Both the position numbers and the translations under genes were made by a program. This document shows positions 48,940 through 58,979 of a stretch of 64,000 bases of DNA, one piece after another (position 1 is the stretch's first letter; every line of letters starts with the position of its first letter). The notes below the pieces were generated by a model. The model saw only the letters and a list, made by a program, of their open reading frames with translations, was not told the origin of the DNA and made no database searches. This DNA is from Roseovarius mucosus (GTDB taxonomy: Bacteria > Pseudomonadota > Alphaproteobacteria > Rhodobacterales > Rhodobacteraceae). Location of the stretch: positions 868,001-932,000 of the forward strand of contig NZ_CP020474.1 in assembly GCF_002080415.1 (NCBI RefSeq). Reading direction: 5' to 3'.

Positions 48940-48990
48940 CAGGGTTCTGTCCGCCCCATCATGGAGCAGGCAGCTCGTGATCTCGGCCTA

Positions 48991-49218
48991 TCAGGCCGAG
49001 AAAATCAGTGGCGTTGTGCGATCCGCCTCGGCCCAGGCACGCGCCAAGGGTCCGCGCAGATCAAGCGTGCGATACTGCACCACTTCGCGCATCCAGCGCA
49101 GAGTGGCGAAGGGCAGCGCCAACGCAAAAATCAGAGCAAAATAGAGCTGAAACTCCAGACCACGGCGGCGCGCCTGACGGCTGCGCACTCGGGGCGGGTT
49201 TGATGTCATGTCAGTCAT
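48991..49218 (-). CDS. pufQ: PufQ, bacteriochlorophyll-level regulatory/carrier protein
   Basis: A 75-residue protein with a basic N terminus, one hydrophobic segment (LEFQLYFALIFALALPFATL) and the family C terminus GPLARAWAEADRTTPLIFSA. PufQ stimulates bacteriochlorophyll formation in Rhodobacter. ATG 49218 lies only 4 nt after the bchZ stop, so puf is part of the bchC superoperon. A second ATG (codon 4) is possible. Confidence 0.9.
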   Translation of the reverse strand: MTDMTSNPPRVRSRQARRRGLEFQLYFALIFALALPFATLRWMREVVQYRTLDLRGPLARAWAEADRTTPLIFSA

Positions 49219-49222
49219 CGTC

Positions 49223-50698
49223 TCAGTCCTCCTCTCGAACTGGAACCCCGGTCATACGGGGGGAAATCGCTTGAACGGTTTGCAACACGACCCGTTCGTC
49301 GCCCTGCCGCAACGCCGCGTCTTCGGCGGCATCGCGCAATGTCTTGGCCGCGGAAATCCGCGTCAGTACCGGATGTTCGGCCACGATCCGCTCCAACTCG
49401 CGGGCGGCATCGGCATCCCATGGGAAATCCCGGCGCAGCGGTGTGGGCGTCGCCTGCACAGCATCCATTTCGGTGGCCAACGGCAGGATGTGAAAGAGCG
49501 CATCAAAAAGCCCGTTGCACACTTCCTGCAAAAGCCACGTTGCTCCGGCATAGCCCATCACTGGCGTCCCTGTGGCGCGCCGGATGGCCGCCCCCGGAAA
49601 GCTCATGGGCAGGAAAACCGGCTGCGGGCCAAATCCGGCGCGCGTCTCGGCCAGATAGATCTTTTCGTTGATCGACCCCATCAGGATAAGCGGCCGCTTG
49701 GTATGAACCAGACTGCGCACTTCCTCGTTGTTGGTCTTCTTGCCCGCACAGCGCGCCACCGCAAAGGCGCAGGGCAGGCCAAGATCGCCCTCAAGGTAAA
49801 GCCGGATACCGCGGGCATAGGTCTCGTTCGCAACGATCCCGAAATTCGCGGTGGCAAAGAAATCCTGCGTCACAGAGCGCCACAGATCCCAGACCGGCTT
49901 TAGCGTCGAATGTTTCTCACGTTCGATGAATGGTTCCGGGTCAAGCCCCAGCATCTCGCCCAGCTTGCGCAGGAACAGCGTCGTGCTCTCTACGCCAATG
50001 GGCGCTTGCAGATAGGGCTTGCCCAGAACCTCGGCCAAACCCCGGCCAAACTCGCGATACATAACGACATTGACGTCGGCGTTGACCAGATTGCGCATCT
50101 CGGCCAGATGCGCGCCCAAGGGCATCACCATATTCACCTCGGCCCCGATCCCCTCGACCAGACGCCGGATTTCGTGCAGGTCCGACGGCATGTTGAACGT
50201 GCCATACATCGGCCCAAGGATATTGACGCGGGGGGCGGCCCCCTCCTCACGCGGCTTTTCGGGGGGCATCCGCCCCTTGGTCATGCCGAATTCGGTGAAA
50301 ATCCACGTCATCGCCCGATCCGCCGACTGCCATTGATCCTCGTCAATGGTGCGCGGCAAAAAGCGTTGAATATTCGTGCCTTGCGGCGTCACACCGCCGC
50401 CGATCATCTCGGCGATCGAGCCGGTCACAACCACCGCAGGCAGCGCTGGATCAAGCGTGCCCCAGGCGCGCTTCATCGCCTCTTCGGTGCCAGCCCCCAT
50501 CTCGCCTTCGCCCAAGCCCGTCACCACGATGGGCAACTCATGCGGCGGCAGCGCGTCGGTGTAATGCAGCACAGAGGTCACCGGCAGGTTCTCGCAGCCC
50601 ACGGGGCCGTCGATCACCACCTGCAATCCCTTGACGGCGCAGAAGGCATAGACCGCCCCCCAATACCCGCCCGCGCGATCATGATCCTGAATAAGCAT
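49223..50698 (-). CDS. bchZ: Chlorophyllide a reductase subunit Z
   Basis: A 491-residue NifK-like subunit of COR (BchXYZ), which reduces ring B of chlorophyllide a. Conserved features are [20 protein letters not shown] and [24 protein letters not shown] helices, with [20 protein letters not shown] near the C terminus (starting VMGYAGATW). ATG overlaps the bchY stop by 1 nt. Confidence 0.97.
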   Translation of the reverse strand: MLIQDHDRAGGYWGAVYAFCAVKGLQVVIDGPVGCENLPVTSVLHYTDALPPHELPIVVTGLGEGEMGAGTEEAMKRAWGTLDPALPAVVVTGSIAEMIGGGVTPQGTNIQRFLPRTIDEDQWQSADRAMTWIFTEFGMTKGRMPPEKPREEGAAPRVNILGPMYGTFNMPSDLHEIRRLVEGIGAEVNMVMPLGAHLAEMRNLVNADVNVVMYREFGRGLAEVLGKPYLQAPIGVESTTLFLRKLGEMLGLDPEPFIEREKHSTLKPVWDLWRSVTQDFFATANFGIVANETYARGIRLYLEGDLGLPCAFAVARCAGKKTNNEEVRSLVHTKRPLILMGSINEKIYLAETRAGFGPQPVFLPMSFPGAAIRRATGTPVMGYAGATWLLQEVCNGLFDALFHILPLATEMDAVQATPTPLRRDFPWDADAARELERIVAEHPVLTRISAAKTLRDAAEDAALRQGDERVVLQTVQAISPRMTGVPVREED

Positions 50699-52248
50699 CA
50701 GATCATCTCCTGCGCTTTGGCGGCACGCGCCTGCTTATCGAGCTTTTTCTGATGCTGCGCGCGGAAATCGGGGCGCAGATTTGGGCTGCCTTCCCAGATA
50801 CCGGCGGTGTCGCCTTCGCCCACCCCGGCAAAGAAATCGCGCATGCTGTCCATACGGGCCTTGTTGCCCATGGCCGCATTGACCACCTCGGCCAGGCTTC
50901 CCGCCCCCGCCGGGCCCATCAAGGGCCGCGCAGAAATGAGGTTGGTGAAATAAAGCGACGGGATGCCCTTGGCCTTGGCCTTTTGCACAACGGGCGTTGT
51001 GCCAATCGCCAAATCAGGCTGAACCGCTTCCATCGCCGCGCAGTCATCTTCCAGCGAGGCGCGGAATTTGACCTTGACGCCCTTGGACACCAGCCATTCG
51101 GCATCCGCCGCCGACCACGGTGTTTTGGGGCAGGCCGTGCCGACATAAGGCACATGCGCTCCGCTTTCGATCAACAACCGCGCCACCAGCAATTCGCTGC
51201 CTTCATAACCCGAAAGGGTGATCGTGCCCTTGATCGGCGCATTGGCCAGAGCCCCTTTGATCGCGGGCAAAAAGGCGTTCTGCGCCGCCGCAACCTTCTC
51301 TGACGAGAGACCAAAGGCATCGCCAATACCCGCCAACCACGCGGCGGTGCCATCATGGCCCACCGGGGCCGAGCCCACGATGGGGCGGCCTGCGGCCTCG
51401 AATTCGCGGATTGCAGCGGTATAGAACGGATGGATCGCCGCCACCGCGCCGCAATCCAGCGCGGCATAAAGCTCGCGCCATTCGCGGCAGGGCACGACCG
51501 GCCCGGCGGCAAGGCCCATGGGCGCCAGCATCGCGCCGATCATCATCGGGTCCGCCGGAAACATCTCGCCCAGCAATGTCACGGTCGGGCGATCAGACTT
51601 GCCACCCGCAGGGGCCGCAACCGGCCCCGCCATCACTTCTTTGCGGGCGTAGTTCAGCATCGCCCCCGCCAACACATCCTTGGCCTCGGCATGGGTCGGG
51701 ATACCGAACCCGGGCACATCAATGCCCACAATCCGCACACCGTTGATTTCACTGGGCAAAAGGCGCAGCGGCACGCCGCTTGCCGTCGGCACACAGAGGT
51801 TGGTCACGACAATGGCATCGAACCGCTCTGGATCAGCCATTTCATGCACGCTCTCGCGGATGTCTTCGAATAGCTTGCCCGTGACAAGTGTCTCGGAATT
51901 GAACGGCACATAGCCCACCGAGCGGCGCGCGCCGTAGAAATGCGACACGAAAGTCAGACCATAGACGCAGCAGGCCGAGCCAGACAGCACCGTCGCCACC
52001 CGCTTCATCCGCAGGCCCACGCGCAAGCTGCCAAAGGCCGGGCACATGCTCTGCGGCTGGTCATGCGGCCCTTTGGGATAATCGCGGGCATATTGATCCA
52101 GCAATTCCGATTGCCCCGCCAGACGCGCAGCCTTTTCCATCTCTGCCCCGGAATGGCAGCCGCCCGCCAGGTCAGGCGCGGTCTCAACGGCAGTGCCGGT
52201 GATCACGCGGGCCTCTGCGGCCCCGTCATATGTGACTTCATCGCTCAT
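50698..52248 (-). CDS. bchY: Chlorophyllide a reductase subunit Y
   Basis: A 516-residue NifD-like subunit of COR. Cluster cysteines are visible in [37 protein letters not shown] and [22 protein letters not shown] 52248 overlaps the stop of a small 54-codon ORF. Confidence 0.97.
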   Translation of the reverse strand: MSDEVTYDGAAEARVITGTAVETAPDLAGGCHSGAEMEKAARLAGQSELLDQYARDYPKGPHDQPQSMCPAFGSLRVGLRMKRVATVLSGSACCVYGLTFVSHFYGARRSVGYVPFNSETLVTGKLFEDIRESVHEMADPERFDAIVVTNLCVPTASGVPLRLLPSEINGVRIVGIDVPGFGIPTHAEAKDVLAGAMLNYARKEVMAGPVAAPAGGKSDRPTVTLLGEMFPADPMMIGAMLAPMGLAAGPVVPCREWRELYAALDCGAVAAIHPFYTAAIREFEAAGRPIVGSAPVGHDGTAAWLAGIGDAFGLSSEKVAAAQNAFLPAIKGALANAPIKGTITLSGYEGSELLVARLLIESGAHVPYVGTACPKTPWSAADAEWLVSKGVKVKFRASLEDDCAAMEAVQPDLAIGTTPVVQKAKAKGIPSLYFTNLISARPLMGPAGAGSLAEVVNAAMGNKARMDSMRDFFAGVGEGDTAGIWEGSPNLRPDFRAQHQKKLDKQARAAKAQEMI

Positions 52249-52409
52249 GACACCCGCCTTTGGGGGGATGCGTGCTCATCCCGGTTGGTCATCTGCTGGA
52301 CGGCCTGAATATCGGCCAAGAGGCGGCGCAATTGATCGGGGCGCGCGCGCGCCAAAAGGCGCTGCACCTCGGCCAATGTCTCGCGGCGGGGTTCCTCACG
52401 CATCGTCAT
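52245..52409 (-). CDS. Small ORF (54 aa) between bchX and bchY
   Basis: A 54-residue reading frame, [20 protein letters not shown] followed by a helical, Arg/Glu-rich body with DQLRRLLADIQAVQQM. It is out of frame with bchX, starts 14 nt before the bchX stop ends, and its stop overlaps the bchY ATG (ATGA). GGAGG lies 6 nt before ATG 52409, as good as any ribosome site in this operon. No cysteines or membrane helix. I do not recognise a family. It may be a coupling leader for bchY or a small partner of COR. Confidence 0.62.
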   Translation of the reverse strand: MTMREEPRRETLAEVQRLLARARPDQLRRLLADIQAVQQMTNRDEHASPQRRVS

Positions 52410-53400
52410 AAACCACCTCCAAAGAGGCTTTGGGCGCTGCGTATTTGCCGCGCATATCCTCATCTGTCGCCGGTTCCAGCACATAGTCGCCGCCCGTGTC
52501 CTTGCTGTCGAACAGCGCCAAAAGCCCGTCCTGATCCAGCGGATTGGGTCGCACCGGCGGCGCAACAGAGACCGCATCGGCCAGCTCGGCAAATAGATCG
52601 CCCCACTGGCTCGCCGCCGTGCCAACGATCTGATAATTCGCGGATTTCTTGCGCAGATCGTCATCCTGCGGGATCGCGGCCAGCACCGGGATATTCACCG
52701 ATTTGGCAAAGGCTTGTGCCTCGCCAGAGTGGTCATCCTTGTTGATGACCAAACCCGCCACACCGACATTGCCACCCAATTTGCGGAAGTATTCCACCGC
52801 CGAGCAGACATTGTTCGCCACATAAAGTGACTGCAGATCGTTTGACGCCACCAGAATGACCTTTTGCGCCATGTCCCGCGCAATCGGCAAACCGAACCCG
52901 CCACACACCACGTCTCCAAGGAAATCCAACAAGACATAGTCGAAATCCCAGTCATGGAATCCGAGCTTTTCGAGAAGCTCAAACCCGTGAATGATCCCGC
53001 GTCCGCCACAGCCCCGGCCCACTTCTGGTCCGCCCAATTCCATCGCGAACACGCCGCCGCGCTTGAAACAAACATCGCCGATCTTGACCGGCTCGCCTGC
53101 CAGATTCTTGCGGGTCGAGGTCTCGATGATCGTGGGGCACGCTTTGCCGCCAAAAAGCAGGCTGGTGGTATCGGATTTCGGATCGCACCCGATCAGCAAC
53201 ACGCGCTTGCCCATCTCGGCCATCATGTGGCTCAGATTGGCCAGCGTAAAGGATTTGCCGATGCCGCCCTTGCCATAGATCGCGATGATCTGCGTCTTGG
53301 ACTTGGGTTCGCCTTGCGGAATTTCGAGGGTGGGCTCTTCATGCGCCTCGTCGCGCAGCCGCTGGTCGAAATCCTTGAGATTCGGTACTTCGTCCTTCAT
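52396..53400 (-). CDS. bchX: Chlorophyllide a reductase ATPase subunit X
   Basis: A 334-residue NifH-like ATPase for COR. Walker A is [37 protein letters not shown] follows. [4Fe-4S] cysteines are in [16 protein letters not shown] and [19 protein letters not shown] 53400 overlaps the bchC stop (ATGA) with GGAAGGA upstream; an open extension of 12 codons lies inside bchC. Confidence 0.97.
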   Translation of the reverse strand: MKDEVPNLKDFDQRLRDEAHEEPTLEIPQGEPKSKTQIIAIYGKGGIGKSFTLANLSHMMAEMGKRVLLIGCDPKSDTTSLLFGGKACPTIIETSTRKNLAGEPVKIGDVCFKRGGVFAMELGGPEVGRGCGGRGIIHGFELLEKLGFHDWDFDYVLLDFLGDVVCGGFGLPIARDMAQKVILVASNDLQSLYVANNVCSAVEYFRKLGGNVGVAGLVINKDDHSGEAQAFAKSVNIPVLAAIPQDDDLRKKSANYQIVGTAASQWGDLFAELADAVSVAPPVRPNPLDQDGLLALFDSKDTGGDYVLEPATDEDMRGKYAAPKASLEVVYDDA

Positions 53401-54365
53401 GCCGCGTCCTTCCAGTTGAGTATCATTTTCAGGCAATCGGGATCGCTGAACGCGGTCCGATAGGCCTGCGGCGCGGCATTTGCCGATGCCTGATGTGTGA
53501 TCAGCCCACTCAGGCTAAGCACACCCGATTCGACGAGCGCGCGGGTCGCGGTCAGGTCGTCATGGACCCATTCCGCCGCCACGCGCAGCCGCGCTTCCTT
53601 CATGAACGCCATGGGAAAGGCAAAGCTGAGCGCCTGGGGATAGAACCCCGCCAGCACCACCTCGCCACCCTTGGCCAGACGCCCGATCAGCGTATTCAGG
53701 ATCGCGGGATCGCCCGAGGCATCGTAAATCGCGCGGTAGTCGCGGCGCGTGTCCGTATCGGGATGGATCACCGAATACCCTTGCGCCCCGCTGCTGCGCC
53801 CCGCCTGCGTTTCCCAGACGGTCGGCGCAGGTGCGCCCGCCGCAATGGTCAACCGCGCCAACAAGCGCCCCAGAACGCCGTGCCCAACGATGAGGTCCGG
53901 CACTGCCTTGTCCAGCCCTGCCATCGCATGCCGCGCCGTCGCCGCCAGCGCCAAAAGCGCGCCCTCGGCCCCGAAACCCGCATCGATTCGGCACACCCGC
54001 GACGCCTTGGTCACAAGCCGCGCAGAGGCACCACCAAAGAGACCAAAGGCCCCCTCGTAGCAATCAGCACCGGGCACGAACACATGATCGCCGGGCTTAT
54101 AACCGGTGCCGGGCGCGGCCTCGACCACCTCACCGGCGGCCTCGTAACCGGGCACCAGCGGATAGCCCATACCGGGAAACGGCGGCATCTGACCGGACCA
54201 GAACAGTTTTTCCGTGCCGGTGGAAATGCCCGAATGGGTCACGTCAACCACCAGATCTCCGGCCCCCGGCGCTTTGAGCGTCAGGCTATCAACCGAGAGG
54301 TCTTCTGGTCCTCTGAGATGAACGGCGCGGGTTTCGATGGTGGCCTCCTGTCCGTTGTCTGACAC
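53397..54365 (-). CDS. bchC: Bacteriochlorophyllide a dehydrogenase
   Basis: Zn-independent MDR-family oxidoreductase converting 3-hydroxyethyl to 3-acetyl bacteriochlorophyllide. Segments [51 protein letters not shown] and [15 protein letters not shown] are typical. The start is uncertain: 54365 is the only canonical in-frame start (GTG) inside the predicted mRNA, but the good Shine-Dalgarno (CAGGAGG) is 5 nt before an ATC at 54338, where homologues have METxAV. The TTG at 54422 lies in the -35 box and is excluded. Confidence 0.92.
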   Translation of the reverse strand: MSDNGQEATIETRAVHLRGPEDLSVDSLTLKAPGAGDLVVDVTHSGISTGTEKLFWSGQMPPFPGMGYPLVPGYEAAGEVVEAAPGTGYKPGDHVFVPGADCYEGAFGLFGGASARLVTKASRVCRIDAGFGAEGALLALAATARHAMAGLDKAVPDLIVGHGVLGRLLARLTIAAGAPAPTVWETQAGRSSGAQGYSVIHPDTDTRRDYRAIYDASGDPAILNTLIGRLAKGGEVVLAGFYPQALSFAFPMAFMKEARLRVAAEWVHDDLTATRALVESGVLSLSGLITHQASANAAPQAYRTAFSDPDCLKMILNWKDAA

Positions 54366-54390
54366 TGTCAGATTTTGGATTCCCCTTGCC

Positions 54391-54408
54391 TGTAAGTGTA
54401 ACGGGACA
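54391..54408. promoter_or_regulatory. PpsR/CrtJ site 1 of bchC
   Basis: A perfect TGT-N12-ACA (TGTAAGTGTAACGGGACA), overlapping the TACACT -10 candidate (minus strand, 54395-54400). Confidence 0.8.
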
Positions 54409-54422
54409 GGCCAAAGTGTCAA
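54395..54422 (-). promoter_or_regulatory. bchC superoperon promoter
   Basis: Sigma-70-like hexamers on the minus strand: TTGACA (54417-54422) and TACACT (54395-54400), 16 nt apart. Both are covered by PpsR palindromes, the same design as the R. capsulatus bchC promoter. Predicted start is near 54388. Confidence 0.75.
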
Positions 54423-54434
54423 CTCTTCTTTACA
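54417..54434. promoter_or_regulatory. PpsR/CrtJ site 2 of bchC
   Basis: A perfect TGT-N12-ACA (TGTCAACTCTTCTTTACA), overlapping the -35 TTGACA; 26 bp from site 1, suiting cooperative binding of tetramers. Confidence 0.82.
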
Positions 54435-54452
54435 CTGTCAGAATTATTTTCG

Positions 54453-55586
54453 TCAGCCGTTCTTTACACAGCTCAGAGCACTGGTGACGAAGGGGCGCGG
54501 GCTGCGCGGGATGCGAATGTCCGCAAACCCCGCCGCGCGGCACAGCTCGGCAATACGCGCCGCAGAGCGCGCGCGCCCAGTGCCCATCGCCATGGTATAA
54601 AAGGCAAAATAGACGTCACCCGCCCGCTCGGGGCTGGCACCACCGGCCATCGGTTCTGCCACAATCAGCCGCCCACCGGGGGGCAAGGCAGCATGCACCT
54701 TGGCCAAAAGCGCCGTCACCGTGGCGTCGTCATGGTCATAAAGAACCCGGATGAGCGAGATGGTATCAGCCCCCTCAGGCAACGGATCACTGCGAAAAGA
54801 GCCTGGAAAAAGTGTCAACCGCCCAGTTAGACCAGCCTGTGTCAATCGCCCCTGCGCCGCAGGAATAACCTCTGGCAGATCAAAAAGACTGAGCCGCAGA
54901 TCGGGATAGCGGGCGGCAACCGCAGCCAGAAACGCCCCGCTCCCGCCACCAATATCCAGCAGATGCCTGCTCTCGCGAAAGGGCACCATCCGCAGCACAT
55001 CCTGCGCCACAAGCCCCTGAGACTGCGCCATAAGATCGGAATAGCGCCGCGCGACCTCTGGCTCCATCTCGGCCGCTGCGCCAAACACATAGGGCCAGAA
55101 CCGCGCCAATTCCGTGTCGCCCTGCCCGCGCAACAGCGCCACAGGATCGGCCATATCGGCGTAAAAGGCGCTGTGGTGACGAATCATCGCCTCCAGCCCC
55201 GGCACCCCGAGAATCGCCGCGCCCTTGCGAGCCAACGCAAAACGCCCGTCGCGCCGCCGCTTGAAAAGCCCCAAAGCTGCCCCCGCCTGAAGCAGAATCG
55301 CCATGCGGTCTTCGGCCATGCCGGCCCGTCGAGCAAGGACAGTTGGTGCCTCCGGCCCGTCGGCCAGATGATGCAATAGATCCAGCTCAACGATCGCTGA
55401 GAGCACCTGCGATTGCACGAATCCTTGAACAATATCGAAAATCTCGGCCCCGTCGCGCCGCGCAATGCCACGCGTCAGGGGAAAGCCGCTGGCCCACTGC
55501 TGAAAGCGCGGATTGGCGATCAGCCGTGTCACCCAACCACCGCGCCGCCGCTCTCGGCGCTCGGGCAAATCGCCCGCCACGGTCAT
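54453..55586 (-). CDS. crtF: Demethylspheroidene/hydroxyneurosporene O-methyltransferase
   Basis: A 377-residue SAM-dependent carotenoid O-methyltransferase. The N-terminal dimerisation helices ([19 protein letters not shown]) are followed by SAM motif [20 protein letters not shown] and [19 protein letters not shown] is the catalytic region. ATG is 1 nt after the crtE stop. It methylates the 1-hydroxyl of spheroidene-series carotenoids. Confidence 0.96.
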   Translation of the reverse strand: MTVAGDLPERRERRRGGWVTRLIANPRFQQWASGFPLTRGIARRDGAEIFDIVQGFVQSQVLSAIVELDLLHHLADGPEAPTVLARRAGMAEDRMAILLQAGAALGLFKRRRDGRFALARKGAAILGVPGLEAMIRHHSAFYADMADPVALLRGQGDTELARFWPYVFGAAAEMEPEVARRYSDLMAQSQGLVAQDVLRMVPFRESRHLLDIGGGSGAFLAAVAARYPDLRLSLFDLPEVIPAAQGRLTQAGLTGRLTLFPGSFRSDPLPEGADTISLIRVLYDHDDATVTALLAKVHAALPPGGRLIVAEPMAGGASPERAGDVYFAFYTMAMGTGRARSAARIAELCRAAGFADIRIPRSPRPFVTSALSCVKNG

Positions 55587-55587
55587 G

Positions 55588-56457
55588 TCAGGCCCGCATG
55601 CGCGCAGGCAGCACCGAGATAATGCGCTCGGCCTGCATCTGCACCATCTTGGCCAGCCGCGCCTCGCCGGGACAGGACGGAATCGACGAAATCGCCCCTG
55701 CCAGAATATCCTTGAGCCGCGTCACAGCCCCGGCCACACCCAATTCCGATACGGCATTGGGCCGCCCGTGCAGATCATCCTGCCCCACCGGCTTGCCCAA
55801 GGTTTCGGCATCCAAAAGCGCGTCACGCAGATCATCCGCCACCTGAAACGCGGCGCCAATGCGCGCGCCCAGCTCATACCACGGCTCGGGCTCGTGCCCC
55901 GCCGCGATGGCCCCCATCTGCGTGGCGGCAATAAAGAGCGCGCCGGTCTTGGAACGGTGATAGGCCTCGAGATCAACGGTCGGCTCACTCTCCCAGCCCT
56001 GCCCGGCACAAATGCCGTTTGGCATGCCACTGCGCCGCGCCAGTGCCAGAATCAGCGCATTGGCACGTGCCGCATCGCACTCTGCCACTCGGGCAAGAAT
56101 TTCAAACGACATGATGATAAGCGCATCACCCGCCAGCACCGCCAGCGGTTCGGAATAGGCGCGATGCACCGAAGGCTTGCCGCGCCGCAAATCGGCATCA
56201 TCGAAACAGGGCAAATCGTCATGCACAAGGCTTGCACAATGCATGATTTCCAGCGCGGCAGCGGCGGCATCGCTCAATTCAGGGCGATCATCGCCGCAGG
56301 CCAGCGCCACAGACATGAGAATCGTCGGACGTATGCGCGCGCCGCCGGGGCTGGTGGAATAATCGAGGGCATCCGCCAATCGGGCCGGGGTCTGCCCCGC
56401 CTGCCCCCGCGCAATCGCCTGCGCTATGGCCGCTTCAATGCGGGTCTCAATGGGCAT
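55588..56457 (-). CDS. crtE: Geranylgeranyl diphosphate synthase
   Basis: A 289-residue trans-prenyltransferase making GGPP for carotenoids and bacteriochlorophyll. First Asp-rich motif [20 protein letters not shown], second [19 protein letters not shown] is 6 nt before ATG 56457, which is preferred over an in-frame ATG at 56502 lying next to a PpsR site. First gene of the crtE-crtF unit that runs into bchC. Confidence 0.96.
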   Translation of the reverse strand: MPIETRIEAAIAQAIARGQAGQTPARLADALDYSTSPGGARIRPTILMSVALACGDDRPELSDAAAAALEIMHCASLVHDDLPCFDDADLRRGKPSVHRAYSEPLAVLAGDALIIMSFEILARVAECDAARANALILALARRSGMPNGICAGQGWESEPTVDLEAYHRSKTGALFIAATQMGAIAAGHEPEPWYELGARIGAAFQVADDLRDALLDAETLGKPVGQDDLHGRPNAVSELGVAGAVTRLKDILAGAISSIPSCPGEARLAKMVQMQAERIISVLPARMRA

Positions 56458-56478
56458 GGCCGCTCCTTTTTCGAGGGA

Positions 56479-56496
56479 TGTATCATTATTCTGACA
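56479..56496. promoter_or_regulatory. PpsR/CrtJ site, crtE-proximal
   Basis: A perfect TGT-N12-ACA (TGTATCATTATTCTGACA) between divergent crtE and crtD. On the plus strand its end, CTGACA, is a -35 candidate for crtD. Confidence 0.82.
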
Positions 56497-56503
56497 CACC
56501 ATG

Positions 56504-56521
56504 TGTAAATCATACTGGACA
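56504..56521. promoter_or_regulatory. PpsR/CrtJ site, crtD-proximal
   Basis: A perfect TGT-N12-ACA (TGTAAATCATACTGGACA), 25 bp from the first site. On the minus strand it ends TTTACA, a -35 candidate for crtE. The pair controls both directions. Confidence 0.82.
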
Positions 56522-56550
56522 CATTGCTCGCGCGAGTCAACAATCGCGTT

Positions 56551-58101
56551 ATGAAATCAGACACGCCCCCTCTGAAAACGCGCGACAGGGTTGTGATTGT
56601 CGGCGCCGGGATCGCGGGGCTGGCTGCGGCACTGCGCCTTGCGCATGCGGGGCTTGCCGTCACCGTGCTGGAACGCCACGCAGGCCCCGGCGGCAAAATG
56701 CGTGCCCTGCCCTCGGATGCGGGGCCCGTCGATGCCGGACCCACCGTTCTGACGATGCGGGCGGTGTTCGACGCGCTCTTTGCAAGTGTCGGCGCGCGTC
56801 TTGAGGATCACATTGACCTCGTACGCCAAGACGTCCTCGCCCGGCATTTCTGGCCTGATGGCAGCCGCCTAGACCTTTTCGCCGACGAAGCCTGCAGCCG
56901 CGCCGCGATCCATGATTTCGCGGGCAACAAAGCCGCCCGGCAGTTCACACAGTTTTGCGCCCGTGCCCGTCGCCTCTTTTTCGCCTTCGACGCACCGATG
57001 ATGCAGGCGGCATCACCCTCTGCACTGGCCCTTGCGGCAACTGTCGCCCGGCAACCGGCCCTGCTTCACGCCATGTCCCCGCTCTCAACCCTGGCACAAA
57101 GCCTTGCGCGCCAGTTCGATGATCCCCGCCTGAGACAGCTCTTTGGCCGCTATGCCACCTATGTCGGCGGCTCGCCCTACCAATCCCCCGCCCTGCTGTC
57201 GCTCATCTGGCAGGCCGAGGCCGCTGGCGTTTGGGTGGTGCGGGGCGGCATGCACCGCCTTGCGCAAAGCCTCGAGGCGCTGGCCCGCGCCCATGGCGCA
57301 GATTTTCACTACGGCGCTCATGTCGCGCGGATCGAGACCGAGGGCGCACAGGTCCGCGGTGTTACCCTTGGCGATGGCACGCGGCTTGCGGCGGATTACA
57401 TCGTGTTCAACGGCGATCCGCGCGCCCTTGCCCTTGGTGCTCTTGGGCCCGCCACAACCTCGGTTGCGTCCCAAACGCTGAAACTGCCGCGCAGCCTGTC
57501 GGCGCAGGTCTGGGCCTTTGCCGCCACGCCCTCGGGCCTTGATCTGGCACATCACAACGTGTTCTTCGCCACGGATGCCCGCAGCGAATTCGATGATCTG
57601 AACGCCGGGCGCTGCCCGCGCGACCCTACGATCTATATCTGCGCACAGGATCGTGGCCTCTCGGAACACCCGCCCCACCGCGAGCGGTTCGAGATCATTC
57701 TCAACGCGCCACCACTCGATGGCCTCACCCAAACAGCCGAGGATTTCGCCTCATGTCACACCCGGACCTTTCAGACCCTCGCGGGTTTTGGCCTGCGCTT
57801 CAGTCCCTTGCCGGGCGAGGGAGCGCTGACGACACCGGCGCGCTTCGACCGGATGTTTCCCGCCTCTCTCGGATCGCTCTACGGGCAGAGCCCGCACGGC
57901 ATGACGGCGGGCCTGAAACGGCCCACGGCGCGCACACCGATCCGGGGGCTCTACCTCGCGGGGGGCGGGGCCCATCCGGGGGCGGGGGTGCCGATGGCCA
58001 CGCTCTCCGCCCGGCACGCGGCAGAGGCGATCTTGAGCGACCGAACTTTGACCTCGACGTGCCCTCAAACGGCTACGCCTGGTGGTATATCGACGGCCTG
58101 A
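56551..58101 (+). CDS. crtD: 1-hydroxycarotenoid 3,4-desaturase (methoxyneurosporene dehydrogenase)
   Basis: A 516-residue FAD-dependent phytoene-desaturase-family enzyme. The N-terminal FAD motif is VVIVGAGIAGLAAALRLAHA with LERHAGPGGKM; ARQFDDPRLRQLFGRYATYV and GLYLAGGGAHPGAGVPMA near the C terminus are typical. The ATG at 56551 is preferred over an in-frame TTG at 56524. No good Shine-Dalgarno. Its 3' end overlaps crtC by about 43 nt. Confidence 0.94.
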   Translation: MKSDTPPLKTRDRVVIVGAGIAGLAAALRLAHAGLAVTVLERHAGPGGKMRALPSDAGPVDAGPTVLTMRAVFDALFASVGARLEDHIDLVRQDVLARHFWPDGSRLDLFADEACSRAAIHDFAGNKAARQFTQFCARARRLFFAFDAPMMQAASPSALALAATVARQPALLHAMSPLSTLAQSLARQFDDPRLRQLFGRYATYVGGSPYQSPALLSLIWQAEAAGVWVVRGGMHRLAQSLEALARAHGADFHYGAHVARIETEGAQVRGVTLGDGTRLAADYIVFNGDPRALALGALGPATTSVASQTLKLPRSLSAQVWAFAATPSGLDLAHHNVFFATDARSEFDDLNAGRCPRDPTIYICAQDRGLSEHPPHRERFEIILNAPPLDGLTQTAEDFASCHTRTFQTLAGFGLRFSPLPGEGALTTPARFDRMFPASLGSLYGQSPHGMTAGLKRPTARTPIRGLYLAGGGAHPGAGVPMATLSARHAAEAILSDRTLTSTCPQTATPGGISTA

Positions 58102-58979
58102 GCGATGATGGCGGGCGCGCCGTCAGCGTGATTGCCTTCATCGGTTCGGTGTTCTCGCCGTGGTATGCATGGTCAGGCCGCCGCAACCCGGCCAATCACG
58201 TCTGCATCAACGTCGCCACCTACGGCCCCGGTGGCCGCTTTACCATGACCGACCGGGGCACATCGGCCCTGCGCCAGAGCCGCGATTGCCTGACCGTTGG
58301 CCCTTCCTCGATGCGCTGGGAAGATGGCCGCCTGATCATCGAGATCAATGAAATCTCCTCGCCCCCTCTCATTTCGCGCGTGCGCGGGCGCATCACCGTG
58401 ACCCCAACGGCGCTCACACAAGTGGAACTCCCGCTCACCCCCGAGGGCACCCATATCTGGCGGCCCTTTGGCCCCACTTCGACGATCGAGGTCGATCTCG
58501 ACGCGCCCGGTTGGCAATGGACGGGCCATGGCTATTTCGATGCCAATTTCGGCACCCGCGCGCTGGAACAGGATTTCAGATATTGGACATGGGGGCGCTA
58601 CCCGGTGCGGGGCGGCTCAACCTGCTTTTATGACGCGGTGCGGATGGATGGCTCATCGCTCGCTGCGGCGGTGCATTTCGATGCAGACGGGCAAGCACAG
58701 ACCATCCCCCTGCCGCCCAAAGCCAAGATGCGCCGCAGTCTCTGGCAGGTGGCGCGCGATACCCGCGCCGATGCCGGGTATCAGCCACATCAGGTGAAAC
58801 CGATGCTCGACGCGCCGTTTTACAGCCGCTCAGCGGTCAAAACTCAGCTCGATGGCGAAGAAACCGTGGGCGTGCATGAGGCGCTCGACCTTACCCGCTT
58901 TCGCATGGGCCTGCTCAAGCCCATGCTCGCGGTGCGCGTGCCCCGCCGTGCGCGGTGGCATTTCAACGACGCGCCCTGA
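58059..58979 (+). CDS. crtC: Hydroxyneurosporene synthase / carotenoid 1,2-hydratase
   Basis: About 306 residues; hydrates the end group of neurosporene in the spheroidene pathway. Family sequence is clear: NGYAWWYIDGLSDDG, VIAFIGSVFSPWYAWSG, CINVATYGPGGRFTMTDRG, GYFDANFGTRALEQDF. The only canonical in-frame start near the homology is GTG 58059, within the crtD end, but similarity seems to begin a few codons earlier (ERPNFDLD), so the true start is uncertain. Stop lies in a perfect hairpin. Confidence 0.93.
   Translation: MPSNGYAWWYIDGLSDDGGRAVSVIAFIGSVFSPWYAWSGRRNPANHVCINVATYGPGGRFTMTDRGTSALRQSRDCLTVGPSSMRWEDGRLIIEINEISSPPLISRVRGRITVTPTALTQVELPLTPEGTHIWRPFGPTSTIEVDLDAPGWQWTGHGYFDANFGTRALEQDFRYWTWGRYPVRGGSTCFYDAVRMDGSSLAAAVHFDADGQAQTIPLPPKAKMRRSLWQVARDTRADAGYQPHQVKPMLDAPFYSRSAVKTQLDGEETVGVHEALDLTRFRMGLLKPMLAVRVPRRARWHFNDAP

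Noticed and set aside
54366..54422. TTG 54422 as the bchC start
   Set aside because: It lies within the predicted -35 box and PpsR site, upstream of the likely transcription start.
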